From Pseudonocardia cypriaca (GTDB lineage Bacteria > Actinomycetota > Actinomycetes > Mycobacteriales > Pseudonocardiaceae), in contig NZ_VFPH01000002.1 of assembly GCF_006717045.1 (NCBI RefSeq), forward strand, positions 2,900,812 to 2,964,811: DNA of 64,000 nt, read 5' to 3'. Numbering within the stretch: the stretch's first letter is position 1; each line of letters opens with the position of its first letter. Shown here piece after piece: positions 17,324-26,165 of the stretch. The notes beneath the pieces are model-generated. The model saw only the letters and a list, made by a program, of their open reading frames with translations, was not told where the DNA came from and made no database searches. The translations under genes were made by a program, and so were the position numbers.

Positions 17324-19018
17324 CTACCGCTCCGCCTTGCGGACGGCGAAGGCGTACGCCTCGGCGAGCAGCGGCCGGACCTCCTCGAAGCCGGCCTCGC
17401 TCGGGTTGACGATGCACACCCAGTACTGCGATCCGTAGTGCGGGTGCGGCATCAGCCGGTCCTCGGTGGCGTAGTCGAAACCGGTGTCGAGCACCCAGTC
17501 CTCGTCGCGTTCGCGGGGCGGGGCGCCGAACAGGCCCGTGTAGGTCGCCTTCCTGAGCCCGATGTTGAGCCGGTAAGCCCCGGGGCGTTCCAGCTTCGAG
17601 ACCCGGTCGTGGCGATCGCTCGTCACGACGGTGGCGAACGGCTGCCACGCCCCCTCCGGCGGGCGGCCGCTGGGGTCGTAGGTGAAGAAGGTGTCGCCCT
17701 CGTTCTCCACGGCGACGACGTGGTCGAACTCCTCGCAGATGTACCGGATCACGGAACTGGCATCCATACCTTCAATCGTGTCATTGAACTGCCACTTGAG
17801 ACTTTTCAAGCGGTCCACCGCCGCGTTCAACGTCTCCGGCCGCTTCGGGAAGGCGAAGCGGATCATGCTTCGCCCCGCCGCCACGTTCTCCGGCCGCCAG
17901 AACGACACGGCCGGCACGCACGAGACGCCGACCTCGGTGATGAGCCGCCTGGCGAACGCGACCCCGTCGCCTTCCGGATCCAGCGGTGCCATGTCGCACA
18001 GCACGTAGTACGACCCGTCCGGGCGCCGCAGGTCGAACCCGATGTCCTCCAGCGCGGAGCACAGCAGGTCACGCCGCTCCAGGTAGCGGGCGGCGAGGTC
18101 GGCGTAGTAACCGTCGGGCAACCCCAGCGCCGCGACGCCGCCTGCCTGCATCGGGGCCGGCGCGGCGATCGTGAGGAAGTCGTGCACCTTGCGGATCGCG
18201 GCGGTGAGGTCGGGTGGCGCCACCGTCCAGCCGACCCGCCAGCCGGTGACGGCGTAGGTCTTCGACAGCGCGTTGACCGTGATCGTGCGGTCCTCGAGGC
18301 CCGGTACGAGGGCGGGCGGCTGGTAGCCGCCCGGGCCGAGGTAGTGGATGTGCTCGTAGATCGAGTCGACGACGAGCACGGCGTCCCAGCGCTGGCACAG
18401 CTCCCCCACGAGAGCGAGCTCCTCCGCGCTGTAGACCTTGCCGGTCGGGTTGTTGGGGTGGCAGAGGAAGACCGCCTTCGTGCGCGGTCCGAACGCAGCA
18501 CGCAGCTCGGCCTCGTCGAAGGTCCAGTCGGGCGCGCGCATCCGCACCGTGCGCGGCACGGCACCGGCGAGGATCGCGTCCGGCTGGTAGTTCTCGTACC
18601 ACGGCTCGAACAGCACGACCTCGTCGCCGGGGTCGAGCAGCGCGAACGCCACGGCCACCAGCGCCTCGGTCGCCCCGCAGGTGACGCACAGCTCCGTGTC
18701 CGGGTCGATCGTCCAGCCCGGGTAGGTCCGCGCGGTCTTCTCGGCGATCGCCGCGCGTAGCGCCGGCGTCCCGAACGTCATCGGGTACTGGTTGTCGTCG
18801 GCGAGGATCGCGGCGCAGGCCGCGTCCTTGATCTCCTGCGGGCACGGGAAGTCGGGGTAGCCCTGCCCCAGGTTGATCGCGCCGTGCTGAGCGGCGAGCC
18901 GGAACGTCTCCCGGATCACCGACTCGGTGAACAGGCCTGCCTTCGCGCTGGTGCGACTCAATCGTGTTCGATTGCCTCCGCTTCGCTCCGGCGGGCTCGC
19001 GGGCCCTCTAGCCACCAT
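17324..19018 (-). CDS. class I/II aminotransferase fused to a DUF6194 domain
   Basis: A 564-residue frame. Residues ~30-405 are a PLP-dependent fold-type I aminotransferase (INLGQGYPDFPCP; PNNPTGKVY; the PLP lysine in NALSKTYAVTGWRVGW; RFAFPKR near the end), close to methionine/kynurenine aminotransferases. Without a stop it runs through KWQFNDTIEG into a DUF6194 domain beginning at Met418 (MDASSVIRYICEEFDH, ATG at 17767), normally a separate gene of about 150 residues. The joint is A/T-rich, as if the 5' leader of a DUF6194 gene had been fused in frame. ATG 19018 has a strong GGAGGAG site. Internal initiation at 17767 is possible. Confidence 0.8.
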   Translation of the reverse strand: MVARGPASPPERSGGNRTRLSRTSAKAGLFTESVIRETFRLAAQHGAINLGQGYPDFPCPQEIKDAACAAILADDNQYPMTFGTPALRAAIAEKTARTYPGWTIDPDTELCVTCGATEALVAVAFALLDPGDEVVLFEPWYENYQPDAILAGAVPRTVRMRAPDWTFDEAELRAAFGPRTKAVFLCHPNNPTGKVYSAEELALVGELCQRWDAVLVVDSIYEHIHYLGPGGYQPPALVPGLEDRTITVNALSKTYAVTGWRVGWTVAPPDLTAAIRKVHDFLTIAAPAPMQAGGVAALGLPDGYYADLAARYLERRDLLCSALEDIGFDLRRPDGSYYVLCDMAPLDPEGDGVAFARRLITEVGVSCVPAVSFWRPENVAAGRSMIRFAFPKRPETLNAAVDRLKSLKWQFNDTIEGMDASSVIRYICEEFDHVVAVENEGDTFFTYDPSGRPPEGAWQPFATVVTSDRHDRVSKLERPGAYRLNIGLRKATYTGLFGAPPRERDEDWVLDTGFDYATEDRLMPHPHYGSQYWVCIVNPSEAGFEEVRPLLAEAYAFAVRKAER

Positions 19019-19119
19019 CTTGCTCCTCCGGTGCTCGGTCACTCGTTCCTCGCTCCCTGCGCGCCTCCCCCGCAAGACGGCGGCGGCCCGCGAGCCTCCC
19101 TCCAGAGGCCGCACACAGT

Positions 19120-21834
19120 TCAGCGTGCGAGAAGCGCCAGCTCCAGCCTGGAGGTGATCCCGAGCTTGGGATAGGCCTTGTAGAGGTGATAGGCCACCGT
19201 GCGCGGGCTGAGGATCAGCTGCGCGGCGATGTCCCGGTTCGACAGCCCCTGCGCGGCGAGCTGGGTGATCTGCAGCTCCTGGGGCGTGAGCCCACCGAAC
19301 GCGGGCGACGGCGCGGCATGCTCCGTGCGCGCGCCGGACGCGCCGAGCTCGGTCCGTGCGCGCGCCGCCCACGGCACCGACCCGATCTCCTCGAACACCG
19401 CGAGCGCTGCCGAGAGCTGCAGCCGGGCGTCGGACTTGCGCCTGGCCCGCCGCAGCCACTCGCCGTAGAGCAGCGCGGTGCGCGCCTGCTCGAACGGCCG
19501 GCTCGCGGCGGCGTGCAGGACCAGCGCCCGCTCGAAGTGCCGCTCGGCCTCGGCGTCCGGCGCCGTGAGCGCCTCGCAGCGGGCGAGCAGGGCGTCGATC
19601 CACGGCCGCCGCAGGATCGCGGCCCAGCGGGTGAGCAGCGCCAGCGGCTCGGCCGTGTCCGCGGTTCGGCCCAGTCGGACGGCCGCCTCGATCTCGGTCG
19701 GCACGCTCCGCACGACCGAGGCGAGATGCCGGCTCGGGCCGCGCGCCATCCCGTGGAGCCGGTCGAGGCAACCCTGGACGCGGCCGGCGCCGAGGTCCAG
19801 CAGCGCCATTCCCGCCTGCGCCCAGCCCGCTCCGGACATCGCGCTCACGGGCGCGCGCCCGTCGAGGGTGGCGAGCTCGGCGTGCTCGCGGCACCGGTCC
19901 TCGTCGCCCTCCACCGCCGCCACGTAGGCCAGCGCGCCCGCGGCGTAGCTCACCCATAGCGGCTGGCCGGTGTCCCTGGCGATCGCCATGGCCTCGCTGC
20001 CGCCGATCCACGCCTCGCGGTGCCGGCCGAGCATGACCTGCGCCAGCGTCGAGATGCCCAGGCCGCCCGGTAGCGCGTGAACGGTGCCGAGCTCGCGCGC
20101 CTGCCTGACGAGCGCGCCGGCGATCTCGACGCACTCCTCGTCGCGGGCGGCGACGAACGCCCGGCTGGCCACTTCGAGGAGCGCACGCGGACCGGCACCC
20201 GCACCCGCCTCCCGGGCACGGGAGAGCGCGGTGTCCAGTGCCGGGAAGCCGGCCGGATCGCGGTCCAGCACGAGCGCGGTTGCCCACCTCGCGAGCCACG
20301 CCACGCCCATCAGCGGAGCGTCGGGATCGAGGCCGAGCGCGTCGAACCGGTCGACGGTGGCGGCGATCAGCTCCTCGTCGGTGGGTGCCGCCCACGCCGC
20401 GTGCAGCGCCTGCATGAGCATCCAGAACGCGCGCTCGGGATCGTCGCGGGCGATCCGCAGGGCGCCGTCGGTGAGCAGGCCGTGCGCGCGGCGCAGCTCC
20501 CCTTTCGCGAAGTCGGCGCCCGCCCGCACCGCGGCCAGCCGGGCGAGGACGAGCGGATCGCTCGCGTCCCGGGACGCCCGCTCCGCCAGGCCACGCGCCC
20601 ACTCCAGCCGGCCGCCGTGCACCCCCGCCTCGGCGGCGAGGACGAGCCTGCGGGTCGCGGCCCCCTGCTCGGGGCTCAACGCGGCCGCGCGCTCGTACGT
20701 GGCCGCCGCGGCGCCGTGCCCGCCACGGGCCTGCGCCCGGTCCGCCGCGTGTTCGAGATCGGCCGCCACCCGCTCGTCGGCGCCGGTGGCTGCCAGCGCG
20801 AGGTGCCACGCCCGCCGGTCGACGTCATCGGCGTGCGCATCCGCGAGCGCGGCGTGCACCGCGACCCGCTGCACCAGCGGCGCGCCGTGGTAGACGGCCG
20901 CGCGGATCAGCGGGTGCCGGAAGGCCAGCCCGCCCGCCGTGACCGACACGAGCCCGCTCGTCTCGGCCGGCTGCAGGTCCGCGGCGCCCAGGCCGAGTGC
21001 TCCGGCCGCCAGCAGGAGGGTGGGGACGTCGCCGGTGTCGTCGGCCGCAGCGACGAGCAGCATCTGCCTGCTCGCCGGCGGGAGCGCCCTGACCTGGTGC
21101 TGGAAGGCGTCGAGCACGCGGCTCGTCAGCGGGATCACGCCGACGTGGGCACCCTGCCTCGCGATCAGCGGTGGCAGCTCGCGCAGCGCGAGCGGGTTGC
21201 CGTGGGTCTCGGTGACGAGCCGTTCCCGCTGGTCGGCGGGCAGCGCCACGCCGAGGTCGTCGAGCAACGCCCCGGCGCTCCCCGGGTCGAGCCCGGCGAG
21301 CGGGAGCTCGGGCACGCCCGCCGGTGCGAAATCGCCGGAGTGCTCCCGCACCGCGAAGAGCACCACCACACCCTCGCGGTCCAGCCGCCGCGCGGCGAAC
21401 AACAGCGCCTCGGCCGACGGCCGGTCCAGCCACTGGGCGTCGTCGACGAGGCAGAGCAGCGGCTGCGCCTCCGCCAGGTGCGCGAGCAGGGAGAGCACGG
21501 CCGCGCCCACGAGGAACCGGTCACCGCCGCCTGCGGCACCGAGGCCGAACGCGCCCGCGATGGCCTGTCGCTGCGGGCCGGGCAGCACCTCGAGTGCGTC
21601 GGCGGCCGGGCGGAGGAGCAGGTGCAGGCCGGCGAAGGGCAGCTCGGCCTCGGACTCGATCCCCGCGCCGCGCAGCACCCGCATCCCGTCGGCCCGCTGG
21701 GCCGCGTACTCCAGCAGCGCCGTCTTGCCGATCCCGGGCTCGCCCCTGACCACCAGCGCGCCACTGACCCCGTCCCGCGCCGCGGCCAGGAGGGCGTCGA
21801 CCCGCTCCTGCTCGGCGCGCCGCCCGCGCAGCAT
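19120..21834 (-). CDS. large ATP-binding LuxR family regulator (LAL)
   Basis: A 904-residue regulator of the MalT/LAL type. It has an N-terminal AAA ATPase (Walker A GEPGIGKTALL at about 31-41; Walker B-like LLCLVDDAQWLD), a long TPR-like helical middle, and a C-terminal LuxR helix-turn-helix (LTPQELQITQLAAQGLSNRD then ISPRTVAYHL-like ILSPRTVAYHLYKAYPKLG). It is divergent from the dihydrofolate-reductase-like gene across a 178-base promoter region, so that gene is the likely target; autoregulation is also possible. Confidence 0.88.
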   Translation of the reverse strand: MLRGRRAEQERVDALLAAARDGVSGALVVRGEPGIGKTALLEYAAQRADGMRVLRGAGIESEAELPFAGLHLLLRPAADALEVLPGPQRQAIAGAFGLGAAGGGDRFLVGAAVLSLLAHLAEAQPLLCLVDDAQWLDRPSAEALLFAARRLDREGVVVLFAVREHSGDFAPAGVPELPLAGLDPGSAGALLDDLGVALPADQRERLVTETHGNPLALRELPPLIARQGAHVGVIPLTSRVLDAFQHQVRALPPASRQMLLVAAADDTGDVPTLLLAAGALGLGAADLQPAETSGLVSVTAGGLAFRHPLIRAAVYHGAPLVQRVAVHAALADAHADDVDRRAWHLALAATGADERVAADLEHAADRAQARGGHGAAAATYERAAALSPEQGAATRRLVLAAEAGVHGGRLEWARGLAERASRDASDPLVLARLAAVRAGADFAKGELRRAHGLLTDGALRIARDDPERAFWMLMQALHAAWAAPTDEELIAATVDRFDALGLDPDAPLMGVAWLARWATALVLDRDPAGFPALDTALSRAREAGAGAGPRALLEVASRAFVAARDEECVEIAGALVRQARELGTVHALPGGLGISTLAQVMLGRHREAWIGGSEAMAIARDTGQPLWVSYAAGALAYVAAVEGDEDRCREHAELATLDGRAPVSAMSGAGWAQAGMALLDLGAGRVQGCLDRLHGMARGPSRHLASVVRSVPTEIEAAVRLGRTADTAEPLALLTRWAAILRRPWIDALLARCEALTAPDAEAERHFERALVLHAAASRPFEQARTALLYGEWLRRARRKSDARLQLSAALAVFEEIGSVPWAARARTELGASGARTEHAAPSPAFGGLTPQELQITQLAAQGLSNRDIAAQLILSPRTVAYHLYKAYPKLGITSRLELALLAR

Positions 21835-22012
21835 GTTCAGACCCTAACCCCGAGGCGAGGAGCACTCCGGTGTCGTCGGAGGAACGGCGCCGACGGCCGG
21901 GCCGGCTCCCGGACACGCAGCCGCCGGCCTGACGAGTACTGATACCGGTACGGATTCCCGGCGGCGCACGGCTCCCTAGCCTTTCGTTCATCACGAACCG
22001 GAGGGAAGCGCC

Positions 22013-22666
22013 ATGTCGACGTCACCAGCGGCACCTTCCCCAGCAGACCGAAAAGGACCGACCGAGATGACCAGCTCGACCGACCGCAAGGTCACCGCGA
22101 ACCTCGCCATCACGCTCGACGGGCGCTACCACGGTCCGGGTGGCCCCGCCGACTTCGGCACGTTCGTCCCGTACGTGACCACGGATGTGGCGCGGGACCA
22201 CATGACCCGCACCTGGGAGACCGCGACGACGGCCCTGCTCGGCCGGGTCAACGCCGAGGGGTTCCTGGGCTTCTGGCCATCGGTGGCCGGTGACGAGAAC
22301 GCCGACCCACGCGATCGCGGCTACGCGAAGTGGCTCGTGAGCACGGAGAAGGTGGTGCTGTCGACCACCCTGACCGAGGCACCGTGGGAACGCACCCGCG
22401 TGGTGAACGCCCCCGTAGCGGACGTCGTCGCCGACCTCAAGGCCACCGGCGACGGGGACATCCTCGTCAACAGCTCCCCCAGCGTGATCAAGGCCCTCCT
22501 GTCGGCGGACCTGATCGACCGGCTGTACCTCCTGGTCCTCCCCGAGATCGTCGGAGGCGGGGCACGCCTGTTCGAGGACGGCCTGCCCGCGTCGAAGTGG
22601 ACGCTCACCCGGCAGGAGACCGGTGCACTGGGCGAGACGGCGGCCGTCTACGACCGCGCCCGCTGA
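22013..22666 (+). CDS. dihydrofolate reductase/RibD C-terminal-like oxidoreductase
   Basis: A 217-residue protein of the RibD C-terminal/DHFR-like family, NADPH-dependent reductases of varied substrates. Family features: an N-terminal strand TANLAITLDGRYHGP (about 28-42), TALLGRVNAEGFLGFWP, and the C-terminal DILVNSSPSVIKALLSADLI with LPEIVGGGARLFEDG. The ATG at 22013 has GGAGGGAAG upstream; an internal ATG at 22067 is an alternative. Divergent from the LuxR-type regulator; convergent with the alpha/beta hydrolase, six bases apart. Confidence 0.82.
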   Translation: MSTSPAAPSPADRKGPTEMTSSTDRKVTANLAITLDGRYHGPGGPADFGTFVPYVTTDVARDHMTRTWETATTALLGRVNAEGFLGFWPSVAGDENADPRDRGYAKWLVSTEKVVLSTTLTEAPWERTRVVNAPVADVVADLKATGDGDILVNSSPSVIKALLSADLIDRLYLLVLPEIVGGGARLFEDGLPASKWTLTRQETGALGETAAVYDRAR

Positions 22667-22672
22667 TCGCTT

Positions 22673-23431
22673 CTAGGAGCAGAACTCGGCCACTACCGGC
22701 GCGAGGACCTCGACCGGCACACCGTGCCAGCCACCCGGCAGGCTGCGGTGCCGGGCGTCGGGCAGGGCGGCGGCGACGCTCGCGGCCCAGCCCGTGAGGT
22801 CGTCGCTGCTGCCCTGGCTGTCGATGACCAGGGTGGGGGTCGACACCTTCGCCAGCAGCTCGGTGGTGGTCGCGTCCGAGATCAGGCAGTCGTAGACGAT
22901 CGTGTGCGCGACGGTATCGAGCGCCGGCAGCATCGGCGCCATCCCCGCGAGCATCTCGGCCGGTAGGCCGACTCCGGCGAGGAAGCGCTCCACCGCCTCC
23001 CGGCGGTGGCCCGCCGCCACCAGCTCGGTCATCTCGGCGGTGACGGCGGAGTCGGCCGGGTCGTCGTCGGTACCGATCGGGGGCTCCATCAGCACGAGCT
23101 TCTCGATCGGCACACCGGCCGCCGCGGCGTGCAGCGCGAGCAGGGCGCCGGAGGAGAAGCCGTACACGCAGGCCCTGCCACCCGCCTCGGCGATGACGGC
23201 GGCCAGGTCCTCCACCTCACGCTCGACCGCGTACGGCAGGGTGTCGCCGCTGTCCCCGCGGCCGCGGCGCTCGTAGCTGTACACCGTGAAGTCGGCGGTG
23301 AGCCGCTCCCCCAGCCCTCGGACGTTGTCGAACCCGCGGTAGCCGAGGGCCGGATCGACCAGGACGAGCGCCGGACCGGCGCCGGCACGCTCGTACGCGA
23401 TCGGGGTCCCGTCTTTGGACGTCACTTCCAT
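22673..23431 (-). CDS. alpha/beta hydrolase
   Basis: A 252-residue cytoplasmic serine hydrolase. The nucleophile elbow is YGFSSGA (Ser about 92), the oxyanion region LVDPALGYRGFDN, and the C-terminal GGWHGVP supplies the histidine. The ATG at 23431 was chosen for its GAGGGGAG site. Divergent from a TetR gene with two operator copies between them, so this is very probably the repressor's target. Substrate unknown; such pairs often handle toxic esters. Confidence 0.85.
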   Translation of the reverse strand: MEVTSKDGTPIAYERAGAGPALVLVDPALGYRGFDNVRGLGERLTADFTVYSYERRGRGDSGDTLPYAVEREVEDLAAVIAEAGGRACVYGFSSGALLALHAAAAGVPIEKLVLMEPPIGTDDDPADSAVTAEMTELVAAGHRREAVERFLAGVGLPAEMLAGMAPMLPALDTVAHTIVYDCLISDATTTELLAKVSTPTLVIDSQGSSDDLTGWAASVAAALPDARHRSLPGGWHGVPVEVLAPVVAEFCS

Positions 23432-23449
23432 CTCACGCTCCCCTCTAGT

Positions 23450-23491
23450 ACTGGACCGTACAGTACTCGCCTGAGTACTGAGCCGTCCAGT
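23450..23491. promoter_or_regulatory. tandem TetR operators
   Basis: Two related dyads in the divergent promoter: ACTGGACCGTACAGT (23450-23464) and ACTGAGCCGTCCAGT (23477-23491), centres 27 bases apart. The shared form is ACTG-N7-CAGT. They lie between the hydrolase start and the TetR start. Confidence 0.65.
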
Positions 23492-23502
23492 ATGGTTTTC
23501 GC

Positions 23503-24135
23503 GTGACGGAGGCACCTGAGCTCGGTCGATCGGCCCGGAAGCGCCAGGCGATCCTGGACGCGGCCCGCGCCCTGTTCCTCGCCAACGGATACGGGGGCAC
23601 GAGCATGGACGACGTGGCCGCCCGGGCCGCGGTGTCCAAGCAGACGGTCTACAAGCACTTCGCGGACAAGGAACGGCTGTTCACCGCGATCATCACGGGC
23701 GACATCCAGGAGACCGAGGGGCTCACGCAGTCCCTCGTGGACGCCTTGCCGCAGACCCAGGACCTGGAGCGGGACCTCCGCGAGTTCGCACGTAGGCACG
23801 TCGCCGACGTCATGCAGCCGCGCCTGGTGCGGATGCGGCGCATCCTCATCGGCGAGGCGGACCGGTTCCCCGAGCTGGCCGCCGCATGGTACGCACGGGG
23901 CCCCGAGCGGGCGCACGCCACGTTCGCCGCCTGGTTCACCAGGCTCGCCGAGCGCGGCCTGCTGCACGTGCCCGACCCGCTTCTCGCCGCCGAGCACTTC
24001 AACTGGCTGATCCTGTCGATCCCGCTGAACCGGGCGATGTTCTACGACGTCGAGGAACCGCCCGACCGGCTGGAGTACTACGCCGACGAGGCGGTCCGCG
24101 TGTTCCTGGCCGCATACGCCGTTCCCGGGGAGTGA
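23503..24135 (+). CDS. TetR/AcrR family transcriptional regulator
   Basis: A 210-residue repressor starting at GTG 23503. Helix-turn-helix SMDDVAARAAVSKQTVYKHF at about 34-53; the C-terminal helical domain matches the TetR_C family with AefR-like YVHFADKERLF-type continuation (HFADKERLFTAII). Two operator copies lie directly before the gene, so it should repress itself and the divergent alpha/beta hydrolase. A strong terminator follows. Confidence 0.88.
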   Translation: MTEAPELGRSARKRQAILDAARALFLANGYGGTSMDDVAARAAVSKQTVYKHFADKERLFTAIITGDIQETEGLTQSLVDALPQTQDLERDLREFARRHVADVMQPRLVRMRRILIGEADRFPELAAAWYARGPERAHATFAAWFTRLAERGLLHVPDPLLAAEHFNWLILSIPLNRAMFYDVEEPPDRLEYYADEAVRVFLAAYAVPGE

Positions 24136-24144
24136 CCCGCCGCA

Positions 24145-24182
24145 GGGACCCGCCGGTGCCCCCGACGCTGCCGGCGGGTCCC
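24145..24182 (+). terminator. rho-independent-type hairpin
   Basis: A perfect 12-bp stem GGGACCCGCCGG / CCGGCGGGTCCC with a 14-base loop, ten bases after the TetR stop. Confidence 0.75.
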
Positions 24183-24336
24183 CTCCGGGCCGCGTCCCGA
24201 CCCCCCAACTCCGGGTGCGGCACGTCCGGCACGGATGAACTTGCCGGATCTTCCTGTCGGTGGACCCTCCCGAGGCTGTGCCGGGCCTGTGCAACTCGCT
24301 CGCGTGGTGGCCCTCGCCCGGTCAGGATGGCCCGCG

Positions 24337-25227
24337 ATGGACCGCGATGCGATCGACGCCGCCCTTGCGGCGCAGCTGGTGGCCGAGCAGTTCCCGCAAT
24401 GGGCCGGCCTGCCGGTCGTCCCGGTCGACCGGCCGGGGTGGGACAACCGCACGTTCCGCCTCGGCGACACGATGTCCGTGCGGCTGCCGAGTGCGGCGGC
24501 GTACGTGGCGAGCGTCGAGAAGGAGCACACCTGGCTGCCGCGGCTGGCGCCACAGCTCCCGCTCCCGATCCCCGTGCCGCTGGCACTGGGGGCGCCGGGC
24601 GGCGAGTACCCGTGGCCGTGGTCGGTCCGGCGCTGGCTCGACGGGCAGGTCAGCTCGCGGGAGCGGATCCGCGACCTGGTCGCGTTCGCCCGTGACCTCG
24701 CAGCGTTCCTCGTCGCGCTGCAGGGCGTCGACCCGTCCGGCGGGCCGGCGGCCGGCGCGCACTGCTTCCACCGCGGCGCCTCCCTGCGCGTCTACGACGC
24801 TGAGACGCACGACGCGATCGCCGCGCTCGGGCCTCGCGTCGACGGCGCCGCCGCCGAGGAGCTCTGGCAGGCCGCCCTCGACGCCACCTGGACCGGGCGG
24901 CCGCTGTGGTTCCACGGCGACATCGCGTCGGGCAACCTCCTGCTGGACGACGACGGCGACCTCTCGGCCGTCATCGACTTCGGCACCTGCGGGGTCGGCG
25001 ACCCGGCCTGCGACCTCGTGATCGCCTGGACGCTGTTCGACGGGGAGAGCCGTGCCGAGTTCCGGCGCCTGATGCCGGCCGACGACGCGATGTGGGCCCG
25101 CGCCCGCGGCTGGGCACTGTGGAAGGCGCTGATCACGATCGACAACCCGTACGCCGGGCCGTGGGTCGCGGAGGAGTCGGCCCGCGTGGCGAAGGAGGTG
25201 CTGGCCGAACACCGCGACGGTCGATGA
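24337..25227 (+). CDS. aminoglycoside phosphotransferase family kinase
   Basis: A 296-residue APH-fold kinase. The catalytic loop HGDIASGNLLLD (about 192-203) has the Brenner motif Asp and Asn, and IDFGTCGVGDPACDL carries the metal-binding DFG-like Asp. The N-lobe is WDNRTFRLGDTMSVRLPS. The ATG at 24337 is preferred over longer starts. Family members phosphorylate aminoglycosides, other antibiotics, choline or homoserine; it could confer resistance, but no substrate can be assigned from sequence alone. Confidence 0.82.
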   Translation: MDRDAIDAALAAQLVAEQFPQWAGLPVVPVDRPGWDNRTFRLGDTMSVRLPSAAAYVASVEKEHTWLPRLAPQLPLPIPVPLALGAPGGEYPWPWSVRRWLDGQVSSRERIRDLVAFARDLAAFLVALQGVDPSGGPAAGAHCFHRGASLRVYDAETHDAIAALGPRVDGAAAEELWQAALDATWTGRPLWFHGDIASGNLLLDDDGDLSAVIDFGTCGVGDPACDLVIAWTLFDGESRAEFRRLMPADDAMWARARGWALWKALITIDNPYAGPWVAEESARVAKEVLAEHRDGR

Positions 25228-25328
25228 ACACCCTCCGCGGGACGGACCTGCTCCCGTGTCGAGGACATGGCGGGCCGGGCGGCGGATTGGCCCTGTCGCC
25301 GGGACCCGGAACGTGCTGGCATGGAGCC

Positions 25329-25964
25329 ATGGTGTCCCCCGACCGTCTGCTCGCCTTCGCGGCGATGTCTTTCCTGCTCATCGTGATTCCCGGACCCAGC
25401 GTGCTGTTCACGATCGGCCGAGCCCTGGCGCAGGGCCGCCGGGCCGCCCTCAGCTCGGTCCTGGGCAACGCGATCGGCGCCTACCTGCTCGTCGTGGCGG
25501 TGGCGTTCGGGGTCGGGGCCCTCGTGGAAAGCTCCGCCATCGCCTTCACCGTGCTGAAGCTGGCCGGCGCCGCCTACCTCGTGTACCTGGGCGTCAAGGC
25601 GTGGCGGCAACGCGGATCGCTCCCCGTCACGATCGACGGCGAAGCGGACCGGGGCAGCGTTCGCACGCTGTGGGAAGGCTTCGCGGTGGGCGTGGCCAAC
25701 CCCAAGACGATCGTGTTCTTCGCGGCGGTGCTGCCGCAGTTCGTCGACCCGGGCCTGGGGCACGCGGCCGGGCAGATGATGCTGCTCGGCCTGATCTTCG
25801 TCGGGATCGCCCTCGCCTCCGACAGCGTGTGGGGTCTCGGCGCGTCCGCCGCCCGCGACTGGTTCGCCCGCTCCCCCGGCCGGCTCGCCGCGGTCGGCCG
25901 GATCGGCGGGCTGTCCATGATCGGTCTCGGCGTCACCGTCGCCGTGACGGGCCGGAAGGACTGA
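25329..25964 (+). CDS. LysE family translocator
   Basis: A 211-residue membrane exporter with about six hydrophobic helices. The LysE/RhtB signature IVIPGPSVLFTIGRALAQGRR-like segment is at about 19-38, and GFAVGVANPKTIVFF lies near 120-134. The family exports amino acids and related cations or metabolites. It starts at ATG 25329, about 100 bases after the kinase, and could be co-transcribed with it. Convergent with the DUF397 gene. Confidence 0.87.
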   Translation: MVSPDRLLAFAAMSFLLIVIPGPSVLFTIGRALAQGRRAALSSVLGNAIGAYLLVVAVAFGVGALVESSAIAFTVLKLAGAAYLVYLGVKAWRQRGSLPVTIDGEADRGSVRTLWEGFAVGVANPKTIVFFAAVLPQFVDPGLGHAAGQMMLLGLIFVGIALASDSVWGLGASAARDWFARSPGRLAAVGRIGGLSMIGLGVTVAVTGRKD

Positions 25965-25970
25965 CGAGGT

Positions 25971-26165
25971 TCAGTCCCGGCCGAACTCGCCGGCCCGGAT
26001 CCCGGCCAGGAACGCCTTCCAGGCGGTCGGCGTGTGACTGCTGGCGGGGAGGCTCAGCTGCTTGCTGTCGCGCACGGCGACGTGGCCGTCGGGGAGGAGG
26101 CGCACCTCCACGCAGCCTCCACCACCGGAGAAGCTGCTCTTGCGGAAACGGTCTTGCGAGATCAC
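25971..26165 (-). CDS. DUF397 domain protein
   Basis: A 64-residue protein with the DUF397 pattern: FRKSSFSGGGGCVEVRL, VAVRDSKQ, and the W-x-AFLAGIRAGEF end. In Streptomyces and relatives these small proteins are encoded next to XRE/DUF5753 regulators (WhiJ/AbaA type) and form modulator pairs that resemble toxin-antitoxin units. It overlaps the XRE gene by four bases (ATGA), matching that arrangement. Confidence 0.88.
   Translation of the reverse strand: MISQDRFRKSSFSGGGGCVEVRLLPDGHVAVRDSKQLSLPASSHTPTAWKAFLAGIRAGEFGRD

Noticed and set aside
16166..18760. 864-codon open frame on the plus strand
   Set aside because: Lies across the lipoprotein and aminotransferase genes in a different frame or strand; composition is typical of a shadow of high-G+C coding DNA.
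19019..20809. Open frame extending the aminotransferase upstream to a 1161-residue protein
   Set aside because: The extra part overlaps the LuxR-type regulator in another frame and has only arginine-rich, low-complexity content; ATG 19018 has a strong ribosome binding site.
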